A stretch of DNA of 43,120 bases. Source: Verrucomicrobiaceae bacterium E54. GTDB lineage: Bacteria; Verrucomicrobiota; Verrucomicrobiia; Verrucomicrobiales; Akkermansiaceae. Location of the stretch: NCBI GenBank assembly GCA_022548915.1, contig JAKZES010000046.1:1-43120 (forward strand). Reading direction: 5' to 3'. This document shows positions 16,439 through 23,903 of the stretch, one piece after another (positions within the stretch are counted from its first letter, which is position 1; the number at the start of each line of letters is the position of its first letter). Below the pieces are notes generated by a model, which was given only the letters and a program-made list of their open reading frames with translations, did no database searches and was not told where the DNA came from. Position numbers and translations under genes: made by a program.

Positions 16439-16591
16439 GAAAGGAGCGGCGCATTCTTCTTGTCCCGCCGTAGCCTTGGCGAAGGGGGAGGCGCTCCCGT
16501 CGGTTTGAGGCGAATGCGCCGTGCGAAGCTAAGCTCTCCTGATTCTCTCTCCTCCGCCATCTCCGGGCGCCTGCAATGCGCCCCTCCTCTC
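16439..16591 (+). repeat. REP-like element A, copy 4 (loop-expanded)
   Basis: A 153 bp copy carrying a ~32 bp module (about 16459-16490, core CCGTAGCCTTGGCGAAGG) within the left hairpin loop. Its right end overlaps the stop codon of the RAYT gene (TGA, 16590-16592 on the minus strand). With copy 3 it fills the 305 bp between the methyltransferase start and the RAYT stop; I see no gene there. Confidence 0.88.
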
Positions 16592-17225
16592 AGCCGTCCA
16601 ACAACGACTGGAGCCAGGGTGCCTCGTAGTGCATGGCGGTCGGCACCGCCACCCGGTTCTTCCGAATGTAGCGGGCGACTTTCAGGAAGTGCTCACGGCT
16701 GCGGATCAGACGGTCGAAGTAGTCCCGCTGCCACAGAGGGCCTCTCTCACCCAACCGGCGGCGTATTGCCTTGGCGGTGTGCGATTTCCAGGATGACACG
16801 ATCGCACCGAGATCCATGCCCTTTGCCAGCGAGCAAAGCAGATGGACATGATTCGGCATGATCACAAAGGCGTGCTGGATCGTGCGTTCACCTTCGAAGT
16901 AATGAAACGCCGCACTGACCAAGCTCGCATTCTCCCGATCAGCCAAGATGCATCGCCCATGACCCGCGTCGAGCCACGCGTCGATCCGGGTGCTGAATCG
17001 CCGATGATATTCTTCTTCCGTCTGCTCATCCCACGGTTCCGGATGAAAGGAAAGCCAGCGATGTCGTTCACCGCGGAAACGCTCCAACAGGCTCGACGGC
17101 AACGAATCACCCAGCCGGAACGTCAGGAAGTAGCAGCCTTCTTCCTGCTGCCAGTGAGGCAGCCGGTTGTGTGTGACCTTCACCTCTTCCGAGCAGCGAA
17201 GAAATTGAATCGCCTGCCAGCTCAT
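16590..17225 (-). CDS. REP-associated tyrosine transposase (RAYT, Y1_Tnp/IS200-like)
   Basis: A 211-residue single-domain HUH nuclease of the IS200/RAYT type. The metal-binding HUH motif is HVH in MPNHVHLL (H126, H128), and the likely catalytic tyrosine is Y169 in LWQRDYFDRL; YFLTFRLGDSLP (about 32-43) is the common N-terminal strand. Known RAYTs recognise and cut REP hairpins preceded by a GTAG or GGAG tetranucleotide and are thought to spread REP/BIME sequences. Here two REP-like copies lie on its 3' side and three on its 5' side, so it is a plausible partner of element A. No frameshift or missing active-site residue is visible, so the gene may be active. Confidence 0.9.
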   Translation of the reverse strand: MSWQAIQFLRCSEEVKVTHNRLPHWQQEEGCYFLTFRLGDSLPSSLLERFRGERHRWLSFHPEPWDEQTEEEYHRRFSTRIDAWLDAGHGRCILADRENASLVSAAFHYFEGERTIQHAFVIMPNHVHLLCSLAKGMDLGAIVSSWKSHTAKAIRRRLGERGPLWQRDYFDRLIRSREHFLKVARYIRKNRVAVPTAMHYEAPWLQSLLDG

Positions 17226-17247
17226 TTCTATTTCACGGGCGCAGCCC

Positions 17248-17364
17248 GAAAGGAGCGGCGTCCTTCGGGCGCCTTCGTCGGTGCTGAGCGAATGCGAAGC
17301 GCAGCACTCATTTCATTCTCACCTCACCGGAACCTCCGGGCACCTGCAAGGTGCCTCTCCTTTC
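17248..17364 (+). repeat. REP-like element A, copy 5
   Basis: A 117 bp copy directly 5' of the RAYT gene. Left hairpin GGCGTC-CTTCG-GGCGCC (with G:U), right hairpin GGCACC..GGTGCC; GGAG and CTCC flank the outside. Copies 5 to 7 fill the 392 bp between the RAYT start and the next gene's stop. Confidence 0.88.
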
Positions 17365-17379
17365 CCACGGGCGCAGCCC

Positions 17380-17496
17380 GAAAGGAGCGGCGTCTTTCGG
17401 GCGCCTTCGTCGGTGCTGAGCGAATGCGAAGCGCAGCACTCACTTCATTCTCACCTCACCAAAACCTCCGGGCGCCGGAACGACGCCCCTCCTTTC
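17380..17496 (+). repeat. REP-like element A, copy 6
   Basis: A 117 bp direct tandem copy of copy 5 (period about 132 bp), nearly identical in the central region. Both stems are of the GGCGTC/GGCGCC type. Confidence 0.88.
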
Positions 17497-17511
17497 CTGC
17501 GGATGCAGCCC

Positions 17512-17647
17512 GAAAAGAGCGCCGCATTTCACTTGTCCCGCCGTAGCCTTGGCGGAGGAGGAGGCGCCGGGTGGGTGCGAAGCGCAAACCTCTCTTCATT
17601 CTCTCTCCTCCGCCACCTCAGGGCGCCTGCAATGCGCCCCTCCTTTC
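17512..17647 (+). repeat. REP-like element A, copy 7 (loop-expanded)
   Basis: A 136 bp copy with the CCGTAGCCTTGG module in the left loop (about 17531-17563); in this copy the module itself can pair (CCGCC/GGCGG). The polytopic membrane protein gene (stop at 17618) ends inside its right arm. Confidence 0.88.
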
Positions 17648-18820
17648 CCCGGCCACGCCTCCCCAACCGAGCAGGGCAAATGGCACACACATCAGCCCGA
17701 ATCGGTCGTGCAGGATTGAAAAATCGATCCGCCCGCCGAGGACCGATGCGGCCAGGATCATTCCCGCCAGCGGAATCGAAGTGATCCAGGCGCTGGCACG
17801 GAAAAATTGCTGCCGGTCAGCCACGCACCACCGCGCGAGAAACGCGATCGTGAAACAGCCCACCGCTATCAGCGTGGCTGCCAGGATCGCGTGCTGCAAC
17901 CACTCCGGAGCGCCATGCACCACAAGCTTGTTGCGAGACCCGAAGGGCGTGAAGGATTCCGGATCGGAGAGGTAAAATCCTCCAATCAACCCCAGCGAAA
18001 CTCCAGCGGTCACTGCGGCGCAGCCAGCCGCCCGAACGATCCCTGCCCGCTGCCACAACCACGCAACCACCAGTGGGCAGAGGAGCGGAAAACTTGCCCT
18101 CGAAGCCACCGCAATTCCAAGAAAGGCCGCAGCCCCCAGCGCCCGCCAGACCCTGAGCTTTTCCTCTGACCACAAACGGAGACACCACCAGCAGCCGACC
18201 GAAACGTAAATCGCATTGGCAAGCAAATCACCTCCAGAAACAAATTCATACGCCGCTGCCGGAGACACCACCAGCGAGGCTCCCAACATCCACAGAGCCC
18301 AGGCCGCCGAGCCAAGCTCCCGACGCATCACCAGCAGAAAGCCTGCGAGCCAGGCAACATTGATCAACCCGACCTTGCCGATCAACACGAATGGCGCGGC
18401 AAGCAGGATGCCACCCGGGAGCACGGAAAGAGGCCCGGCCCCTTCGCCTTGCGGATAGTAGGGATACTCGCCATCGATCAACCGTCCGACCGCGATTTCG
18501 AGCGCCTCGTCGCGGTCACTGCTGAAACCCGCCCCCCGGCCATCCTCGAAGGGGTGCAACGCCACGTGCGCAACAGCCATCCCGATCAGGCATGCCAACA
18601 CGACCCACCCGAAATGCCGGCCCAGCCAGCGCTCGGGCAACGGCAACCGGTGCCAACCAAGCAACACCACTGCAACCACCCCGGCCAGATAAGGAACGAT
18701 CACCCAGGTGCCGGCATGCTCCTGCACGAACCCGAACGAGGGAAATGCCAGCCACAAGGCCAGAATGAACGCCCGCTTGCGGTCGCCATCAACCTGTTGA
18801 TCTCCGGAATGCGCCATCAT
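17618..18820 (-). CDS. Polytopic membrane protein, possibly GT-C-like
   Basis: A 400-residue protein with roughly ten hydrophobic segments. A soluble loop after the third holds FSSDRDEALEIAVGRLIDGEYPYYPQGEG, which resembles the acidic first loop of GT-C dolichyl/polyprenyl-phosphate mannosyltransferase-like enzymes in having clustered acids; this is a weak resemblance. A lipid-linked glycosyltransferase role is plausible from context only. The last residues (ERRGALQAP) are encoded by element A7. Start ATGs at 18820 and 18817 follow immediately on the stop of the upstream gene, suggesting coupling. Confidence 0.6.
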   Translation of the reverse strand: MMAHSGDQQVDGDRKRAFILALWLAFPSFGFVQEHAGTWVIVPYLAGVVAVVLLGWHRLPLPERWLGRHFGWVVLACLIGMAVAHVALHPFEDGRGAGFSSDRDEALEIAVGRLIDGEYPYYPQGEGAGPLSVLPGGILLAAPFVLIGKVGLINVAWLAGFLLVMRRELGSAAWALWMLGASLVVSPAAAYEFVSGGDLLANAIYVSVGCWWCLRLWSEEKLRVWRALGAAAFLGIAVASRASFPLLCPLVVAWLWQRAGIVRAAGCAAVTAGVSLGLIGGFYLSDPESFTPFGSRNKLVVHGAPEWLQHAILAATLIAVGCFTIAFLARWCVADRQQFFRASAWITSIPLAGMILAASVLGGRIDFSILHDRFGLMCVPFALLGWGGVAGERRGALQAP

Positions 18821-20020
18821 TCAAAACGAATTCACCCAATGCCAGACATGATGGGGCAGCGGACCCGCCGTCAGGAAGTTTCGAAGGCTCCACAGCACCG
18901 GCACGCCGAAGAGGAGGAACACCCACTCGTGACCGGAAAGCCGGTCCAGCACGCCCCGGATCGGCGACCACTCCAAGCACGCATGAACCCGCGCTCCCAC
19001 GCATGCAGGCAACTCCCTTTCTCTCAGCAGCAAGACCATTGAACTCACCACCCACAGGAACAGCCAACGCCCGTAGTCGATCCCGACGACGAACAACGGC
19101 GAGATGAAGATCAACTGAAACAGCAGAAGCCCGAGAAGATCGGCCCGACCTTGGGGTCCCGGCTCTGACCGGGTGAACGCGAGGACCAGCAAGGTGCTGA
19201 CGCCGAACACCATCGCCCAGCACAAGGGCTGATAAAGCCCCGCACCCCAGATGCCCTTGGTCAACCCGATGCCTTCACCGGCACTCCAGCCCAGTGCTGC
19301 AATCGCCGCCGCCGGCTCCGTCAGATCCACTCTGGGGCCTTCAATCTCCCGCCAGAGCGGCAGCCACGATTCATGGATCTCCCGCGCCGTTTCCGGACTG
19401 CCGTGATGAATGATCACCAAGGCCAGGCACCCGAGCGCGGGCAGGATGGAGAAAGCCCGACCGGCAACCGCCCGCCAATCAAGGGGGCCACCCCGATCTA
19501 GCAGCACCAGCCCCGGTAACGCGAAGAAGGCGAAAGCCTCATGCATCAACACCCCCGTGCAGGCCAACAGGTTCACTGCCAAAAAACGGAACATCGGCGG
19601 TTTGATCCGGTCCTGAGCCCACAGGCAACCCACCCACAGCAGGAGCAGCAGGCAGTCCTTGCGCACCATGCCGTCCTGATAGGCCGGAAATCCCAGCACC
19701 ACGCAGGATAACAGCAACGCTGGCGAGAACACCTTGGATCCCCATCGAAGCAGCAGGGCGACGAGCGAAAGGAACGCCATCAGACTGAAGCCGATCACGA
19801 GATGATTCGCCGCAATGCCGGACCAATCCGACAGCTCGCGAAACAGGCTTCCCGCCAAACCACGGCGCACAAACCCGTTGCCGTAGTGAATCAGCCAGTC
19901 GCCGATCTGCCAGCTTTCGTGCCCCCATCGGCTTGCCTGAAACAGTTGTCGAAAAGCTGCCAGTACCAGCAAAGCCGCCAGAATCACCCTTACCCCTCGA
20001 TTCAAGAGCAATTGCTTCAC
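18821..20020 (-). CDS. Polytopic membrane protein (FVRRGLAG motif)
   Basis: A 399-residue protein with about ten hydrophobic segments. A conserved-looking first periplasmic loop reads GDWLIHYGNGFVRRGLAG (about 40-57), a motif I associate with uncharacterised membrane proteins of polysaccharide clusters. Further polar signatures are FPAYQDGMVRKD and GVLMHEAFAFF. I cannot assign an activity; a flippase, polymerase-like or GT-C role is possible. It is followed immediately by the second polytopic protein. Confidence 0.6.
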   Translation of the reverse strand: MKQLLLNRGVRVILAALLVLAAFRQLFQASRWGHESWQIGDWLIHYGNGFVRRGLAGSLFRELSDWSGIAANHLVIGFSLMAFLSLVALLLRWGSKVFSPALLLSCVVLGFPAYQDGMVRKDCLLLLLWVGCLWAQDRIKPPMFRFLAVNLLACTGVLMHEAFAFFALPGLVLLDRGGPLDWRAVAGRAFSILPALGCLALVIIHHGSPETAREIHESWLPLWREIEGPRVDLTEPAAAIAALGWSAGEGIGLTKGIWGAGLYQPLCWAMVFGVSTLLVLAFTRSEPGPQGRADLLGLLLFQLIFISPLFVVGIDYGRWLFLWVVSSMVLLLRERELPACVGARVHACLEWSPIRGVLDRLSGHEWVFLLFGVPVLWSLRNFLTAGPLPHHVWHWVNSF

Positions 20021-20032
20021 GGCTCCAAGAAC

Positions 20033-20818
20033 TTAACTCGTGCTACCGACCAAGGAACCGCTCTCCTTCCTCGCCACAACCATCCCCAGGCCGGTCTTCC
20101 CGGAGTACCCGAGCAAGGCCTCCGCACCCACCGACTCCTCCAGCCGGTTCCGTTCATCAAGGATCGCGCTCTTCTCGATCTCCCATCCTGTGTCAAACCA
20201 GCCCGCCACGGTCGATGGCGCAAAGACCCGGTGGGCATTGAACTCGATCCGCTCGTCACCAATGGGTGTCGAAAGATAAAGCCGTCCACCCTGCCGAACC
20301 ATCGACTTGAGAGCCTGAAGCCCCTGGTCGTGGCCCGTGGGATCGATGGCATCGCCATATCGGCCCAGCCCGAAATGCTCGATCGTATGGAGGCAGGAGA
20401 GCGAATCCGTGGATGCGACCCACTCGGCCGGAAGCGGTTCCATCAGGTCGAGTTGATGAAACAACACTCCGGGAATGGCTTCGTTCAACGGCCGGATGTC
20501 CAGCACCTCGACTTCCCGGAACACCGCAAGATGACCGATGAATCCGTCGATCCGGGAACCCACATCGACATGGCGTTGAGGCTCCGCCTCGCGCACCCAA
20601 CGGGCCACCGTCAGATCCTGGTGGAAATAGGCTCCTAATGATCCGGCCTGCTCCTCCCACTCCGTCAGCATCGGCAGCTCGCGGCCCCACTTCCAGGCCC
20701 CGGCTCCCTGCGCGGAGCGGAAGGATCTCCTATCGCGGACATAGCGCCGCCAGCCACGCCACGCCGAAACAAGACGGCGCGGATCAAAGCCCGCGTTTCT
20801 CAAAATGGCACGGAGCAT
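20033..20818 (-). CDS. DUF268-family protein (methyltransferase-like)
   Basis: A 261-residue protein matching the DUF268 family by eye: DLTVARWV, HVDVGSRIDGFIGHLAVF (about 83-100), VEVLDIRPL, and the strongly typical SLSCLHTIEHFGLGRYGDAIDP (about 138-159). The fold looks like a SAM-methyltransferase variant (HVDVGSR in place of motif I), but no activity is established for the family. Members occur in glycan clusters. The gene starts 12 bp before the stop of the upstream polytopic protein's neighbour region and ends cleanly. Confidence 0.75.
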   Translation of the reverse strand: MLRAILRNAGFDPRRLVSAWRGWRRYVRDRRSFRSAQGAGAWKWGRELPMLTEWEEQAGSLGAYFHQDLTVARWVREAEPQRHVDVGSRIDGFIGHLAVFREVEVLDIRPLNEAIPGVLFHQLDLMEPLPAEWVASTDSLSCLHTIEHFGLGRYGDAIDPTGHDQGLQALKSMVRQGGRLYLSTPIGDERIEFNAHRVFAPSTVAGWFDTGWEIEKSAILDERNRLEESVGAEALLGYSGKTGLGMVVARKESGSLVGSTS

Positions 20819-20831
20819 TTGGGGAGCAAAA

Positions 20832-20863
20832 GCTGAGATGCTGAAAAACTGAAATGCTGAAAG
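20832..20863. repeat. Octamer array (GCTGAGAT/GCTGAAAA)
   Basis: Four units: GCTGAGAT, GCTGAAAA, ACTGAAAT, GCTGAAAG. It lies between the DUF268 start and REP-like element A8, giving the order octamer then element A. Confidence 0.8.
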
Positions 20864-20879
20864 GACATCCGGCGAAGCC

Positions 20880-21173
20880 GAAAGGAGCGGCGCATTTTAG
20901 CCTGCATTTCTCACGAGTGAGAAATGCATCTGGCCGCAGGCCAGACCGATACGGCACTGCAGGAGATTCTGGCGATAGTTTTTGTTAGACAGTGTGTTGC
21001 AGTGCCTATCGAGGCTAACCCCGACTCCGTCGGCCCTCCGGGCGGATTTCTCACGGGACGTGAGAAATCCGGGTTAGGCGCCGTGTCGGTGTGATGCGAA
21101 TGCGACGCGCGAAGCCCTCCTCATTCTTTCTCCACCGCCACCTCCGGGCGCCTGCAATGCGCCCCTCCTTTCC
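20880..21173 (+). repeat. REP-like element A, copy 8, interrupted
   Basis: The left arm (from 20880) and the right arm (to 21173) match other copies, but the left loop is broken by about 180 bp of unrelated, highly structured DNA (20897-21077). The gap between the DUF268 start and the DUF5615 gene (20819-21242) holds this, an octamer array and a family B hairpin, and no gene that I can see. Confidence 0.85.
20897..21077. mobile_element. Hairpin-ended MITE-like insertion within element A8
   Basis: Ends carry near-matching inverted termini (TAGCCTGCATTTCTCAC at left; complement of GTGAGAAATCCGGGTTA at right, about 13 of 17). Each end is itself a perfect hairpin: 20904-20927 (GCATTTCTCAC, GA loop) and 21044-21070 (GGATTTCTCACG, GGA loop). 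Inside are a 7 bp hairpin at 20929-20945 and a larger inverted repeat (20947-20961 with 20998-21011, one bulge). It has no coding capacity. It is MITE- or REP-like; mobility is inferred from the interruption of element A. Confidence 0.7.
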
Positions 21174-21182
21174 CCGCGCTTC

Positions 21183-21234
21183 GGACTCGCCTCTCCTCAC
21201 CTTGGCGAGCCGGGTGAACCCGGCGCTCCTTTCC
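21183..21234 (+). repeat. Hairpin repeat B, copy 1
   Basis: Centre at 21209-21224 is GCCGGGTGAACCCGGC, a 7 bp stem with a GA loop, preceded by CTCACCTTGGCGA and followed by GCTCCTTTC. It directly follows the right end of element A8. Confidence 0.85.
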
Positions 21235-21242
21235 GCTCGGCG

Positions 21243-21593
21243 CTATTTCAGGGGAAGGTAAATGACGGTATCAACCACCTCTTCCGGCATCAGGCATTCC
21301 GCCATCAGACGAAGGTCATGAATGCACTGGCCGATGTTCACGCGCATCTGGTGGGCATAAATCACACCGTCAAACGAGAGGGCTTCACGCTGCCTGCGGG
21401 TTGCTTCAGCGAGCAGATCATCATCCCGGGTGAAGATGATGCGACCAAGCGAACTCGCCCGATCAAGCAGCTCGGGATCAGGCATTCTCGCGCAGTCGTC
21501 CTCCTGTGCGGTGATGACATCGACTCCACCTGCAATCAAGGACCGGGTGATCGCACGGGGGACGTGAACATCCATGGAAAGCGAAAGACTCAT
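21243..21593 (-). CDS. DUF5615 PIN-like toxin
   Basis: A 116-residue PIN-like protein of the DUF5615 type: N-terminal MDVHVPRAITRSL with an acidic residue, GVDVITAQEDD, then DPELLDRASSLGRIIFTRDDDLL, where the paired acids (FTRDDD) match the family. These are candidate ribonuclease toxins paired with DUF433 proteins. Here the DUF433 gene is immediately upstream with an ATGA overlap (21590-21593). Toxicity is inferred from the family context only. Confidence 0.82.
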   Translation of the reverse strand: MSLSLSMDVHVPRAITRSLIAGGVDVITAQEDDCARMPDPELLDRASSLGRIIFTRDDDLLAEATRRQREALSFDGVIYAHQMRVNIGQCIHDLRLMAECLMPEEVVDTVIYLPLK

Positions 21594-21904
21594 CGTCGGG
21601 ACAGGCCCTTGAGCCTGAGAGCGATTGGAGAATCCTCGGCGATTCGAGCCGCTGTGTCGGCAGCCAGCAAGCTCGCTTCGATCTCACCATCCATGGCGGA
21701 TCGGTTGTCGTGGTAGTATGCCAATGCGGCATAAATCTGGGCGAGACCGAGATGAGGATATTGCCAGTGGATCTCCTCGGGGCTCCACCCGTAGGCGATA
21801 TGATCCCGGACGACTTCAACGACCTTGACATTCGAGTCATCGATCCAGGCGCGACCGTCGTCGTCGATCTGTACATGGGACTGGATTTCAAGTGCTTCAG
21901 TCAT
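21590..21904 (-). CDS. DUF433-family antitoxin
   Basis: A 104-residue DUF433 (VapB45-like) protein from the ATG at 21904: SHVQIDDDGRAWIDDSNVKVVEVVRDHIAYGWSPEEIHWQYPHLGLAQIYAALAYYHDN gives the typical helix-turn-helix-like core with the P-L-x-IYAALAYY segment. The frame extends further upstream, but the extra residues look non-coding. It overlaps the DUF5615 gene by 4 bp and probably represses its own promoter. Confidence 0.82.
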   Translation of the reverse strand: MTEALEIQSHVQIDDDGRAWIDDSNVKVVEVVRDHIAYGWSPEEIHWQYPHLGLAQIYAALAYYHDNRSAMDGEIEASLLAADTAARIAEDSPIALRLKGLSRR

Positions 21905-22085
21905 GGAGCCATATTCCGTGCGATTTTGAGAAAGACAAGACCGAGGGGGAGGAATCAATGCTGAGAGCAGGATGAGAGCCAGAGTGCTCGATGTTCGGGC
22001 CACCGCAGCGGGAGGACTTTCGACTTTTGGACTTTGAGACCTCGGCTCTTTCCACGCTTTCCCGATACCGCGTCACCTTCGCCAA

Positions 22086-22101
22086 GCCGGGTGAACCCGG
22101 C
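22086..22101 (+). repeat. Hairpin repeat B, copy 2
   Basis: GCCGGGTGAACCCGGC again, preceded by CCTTCGCCAA and followed by GCTCCTTCACGC. A heptamer array starts about 10 bp downstream. Confidence 0.85.
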
Positions 22102-22111
22102 GCTCCTTCAC

Positions 22112-22315
22112 GCTTCACTCCTCACTCCTCACTCCTCACTCCTCACTCTTCACTCTTCCCCGCTCCCCGCTCCCCGCTCCACGCTCCACGCTCCCCGCTC
22201 CCCGCTCCACGCTCCCCGCTCCCCGCTCCCCGCTCCACGCTCCCCGCTCCCCGCTCCCCGCTCCCCGCTCCCCGCTCCCCGCTCCCCGCTTCCCCGCTTC
22301 CCCGCTTTCAACTTT
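22112..22315. repeat. Heptamer array (CTCCTCA then CGCTCCC/CGCTCCA)
   Basis: About 29 tandem 7 bp units: five or so of CACTCCT/CACTCTT, then over twenty of CCCGCTC/CACGCTC variants, ending in CCCGCTT units. On the minus strand the first block reads TGAGGAG. The array is the 3' end of the small acidic protein gene and encodes a heptapeptide-repeat tail. Confidence 0.92.
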
Positions 22316-22489
22316 TACATTCTGGAACACTCCATGCTCATAGGAGTCCTTGTCCTCGTCGTTCGTGCTCTGCGCCTGCAACAGCCACTGATTCCATACG
22401 GCGATCAGTTCCTCCCAACTCAGGTTCTGGAGGTCCAGGTCTTCCTCGCTGAGAAACTCCTGACGGACCGGGCCGCACTTCCCACTCAT
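22136..22489 (-). CDS. Small acidic protein with repeat-encoded tail; partner of NTase-like gene
   Basis: A 117-residue protein. The first ~57 residues look like a real domain: acidic, with EEDLDLQNLSWEELIAVWNQW and STNDEDKDSYEHGVF. The remaining ~60 residues are about eight copies of GAGSGER-like heptapeptides, the direct translation of the 7 bp array (21 nt equals three units). It overlaps the upstream nucleotidyltransferase-like gene by 4 bp (ATGA at 22486-22489), implying a two-gene unit. I do not recognise a named family; an antitoxin or accessory role is a guess. The tail is probably dispensable and variable in length. Confidence 0.6.
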   Translation of the reverse strand: MSGKCGPVRQEFLSEEDLDLQNLSWEELIAVWNQWLLQAQSTNDEDKDSYEHGVFQNVKVESGEAGKRGAGSGERGAGSGERGAWSGERGAGSVERGAGSVERGAGSGERGRVKSEE

Positions 22490-23274
22490 GGATTAAAGGG
22501 TAACACTCCTTCCGCCGCCTGCAAGATGCCTGCATGGGCCTTGCCAAGCGGCACCCCGCCAAGGGAAGACTGCAAGCCCGGCCATGCCGCACGCCATGGA
22601 GCGGCCGCCACCGCGTAGGCATCGAGCCGTTCCTCGTCCGCCCTCATCAGACTTCTCCGCTCCCGGTCGAGCGATTCCTCCAGCGCCTCCCGGTCCCCTC
22701 GCACGGCATGCCCAAGCAGAGGTCTTTCCGAAATCAGTGTGCTCACCATGTCGGGATCCCGGGATGCCAGTTCGATGAGATCCCGGGCGCTTCTCGAACA
22801 AAGCAACTGGCGCTCGGGCGGAAGCTTGCGGGCGAGTTCGCCGATCACCGCATAGTCTTTCTCCCGCTGCGTCTGCTTCACCCGCACCAGGGATTCCACA
22901 TCGAGGTAGGGAAGCGGCTTCCGACCCTCCCGCTCCCAAAGCTGACCCAACTCATTGGCGGAAAGGCGGGGTGGCCTCGAGAAGAAATCGCAACGGACCC
23001 TCATGCCGTTGGCTGCAAACTCGAAGTGGGAACTCCATCCCCCCGCCAGCCAGCGCTCGTCCAGGGGCGCGCCGAACCGATAGGTGGCACCTCGCCGCCC
23101 GAGTTCATCCCGGATGAAGGCGAGATCCTCAGGATTTTCCCGGACGATCCAGTCGCCGTCCTTGCTCATGATGGCAAGCCGATGCAACACCACCGCCTGC
23201 CCGGAACTGACAATCGCACGGGTCCTGCCCCGATTGAACGCTTCCGTGAGCTGGAGATAGATATTGTCGGTCAC
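22486..23274 (-). CDS. Nucleotidyltransferase-like protein of unknown function
   Basis: A 262-residue protein from the GTG at 23274. The frame is open to 23340, but that extra N-terminus is translated from REP-like element A9 and an octamer remnant. Residues SSGQAVVLHRL, FIRDELGRRGATYRFG and GMRVRCDFFSRPP recall the nucleotidyltransferase fold used by MNT/AbiEii-like proteins (a G-x-A helix start and an acid-containing strand), and DVESLVRVKQTQREKDYAVIGEL resembles the following helices. The classic G-S-x(n)-D-x-D triad is not obvious, so catalysis is uncertain. Overlap with the small acidic protein gene suggests a toxin-antitoxin-like or defence pair; this is inference. Confidence 0.55.
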   Translation of the reverse strand: MTDNIYLQLTEAFNRGRTRAIVSSGQAVVLHRLAIMSKDGDWIVRENPEDLAFIRDELGRRGATYRFGAPLDERWLAGGWSSHFEFAANGMRVRCDFFSRPPRLSANELGQLWEREGRKPLPYLDVESLVRVKQTQREKDYAVIGELARKLPPERQLLCSRSARDLIELASRDPDMVSTLISERPLLGHAVRGDREALEESLDRERRSLMRADEERLDAYAVAAAPWRAAWPGLQSSLGGVPLGKAHAGILQAAEGVLPFNP

Positions 23275-23324
23275 TGAAGAGTAAAGGCTGACAAGCTGAA
23301 ATAAGAAGGCACCGAGCGAAGCCC

Positions 23325-23469
23325 GAAAGGAGCGGCGCATTGCACTTGTCCCGCCGTAGCCTTGGCGAAGGGGGAGACGCCGTGTCGGCGTGATGCGAAT
23401 GCAACGCTCGAAGCCCTCCTCATTCTCTCTCCACCGTCACCTCCGGGCACCTGCAAGGTGCCCCTCCTT
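23325..23469 (+). repeat. REP-like element A, copy 9 (loop-expanded)
   Basis: A 145 bp copy with the CCGTAGCCTTGG module in its left loop (about 23344-23376) and a right hairpin GGCACC..GGTGCC. It is preceded by an octamer remnant (23286-23302). The region 23275-23684 holds this, a half copy, and a B hairpin, and no gene. Confidence 0.88.
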
Positions 23470-23531
23470 GCACCCCTCACCACACCTCCTCACCCCGGCG
23501 CTCCGTCTCACAACCACTTCTCACTCACCAC

Positions 23532-23589
23532 TGCGCCGCAGGCGCCCCCCTTCGTCACCCCCGGGCGCCTGCAATGCGCCCCTCCTTTC
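23532..23589 (+). repeat. REP-like element A, copy 10 (truncated)
   Basis: Only the right arm (GGGCGCCTGCAATGCGCC then CTCCTTTC) and a short fragment of the left arm (GCGCCGCAGGCGCC) remain; the centre is deleted. Confidence 0.75.
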
Positions 23590-23595
23590 CCCTCG

Positions 23596-23648
23596 CTTCG
23601 GACTCGCCTCTCCTCACCTTGGCGAGCCGGGTGAACCCGGCGCTTCCA
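23596..23648 (+). repeat. Hairpin repeat B, copy 3
   Basis: Same hairpin at 23626-23641, with the same CTTCGGACTCGCCTCTCC lead-in as copy 1, directly after a right arm of element A. Confidence 0.85.
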
Positions 23649-23684
23649 CCTTGCTCCTTGGATTGAAAGCATGATGCTACCGGT

Positions 23685-23903
23685 ATGAAATCGCTGCACA
23701 TCCGGGAGGTGCCGGAAGAAACGGTTGAACGGCTCAAGCGGCGGGCAGCCCGGCATCATCGTTCACTTCAGGGCGAACTCCTTACGCTGCTGGAGGAGGC
23801 CGCGCGGGAGGTGATTGAGCCCGAACCCGATGAATTTGCACTCCTTACCGTGAAGGCCGGAGGTCGGCAGAATTGGACCCGGGAAGCCATTTATGAAGAT
23901 TGA
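23685..23903 (+). CDS. VapB/FitA-like RHH antitoxin
   Basis: A 72-residue protein with an N-terminal ribbon-helix-helix: SLHIREVPEETVERLKRRAARHHRSLQGELLTLL, the FitA-like Arc/MetJ arrangement, then a short acidic tail. It is on the plus strand, unlike its neighbours. Its toxin partner, beginning at 23893 with an 11 bp overlap, is truncated, so this antitoxin is probably an orphan remnant. Confidence 0.8.
   Translation: MKSLHIREVPEETVERLKRRAARHHRSLQGELLTLLEEAAREVIEPEPDEFALLTVKAGGRQNWTREAIYED

Noticed and set aside
22112-22315. Heptamer array as a CRISPR array
   Set aside because: Units are contiguous 7 bp repeats with no spacers.
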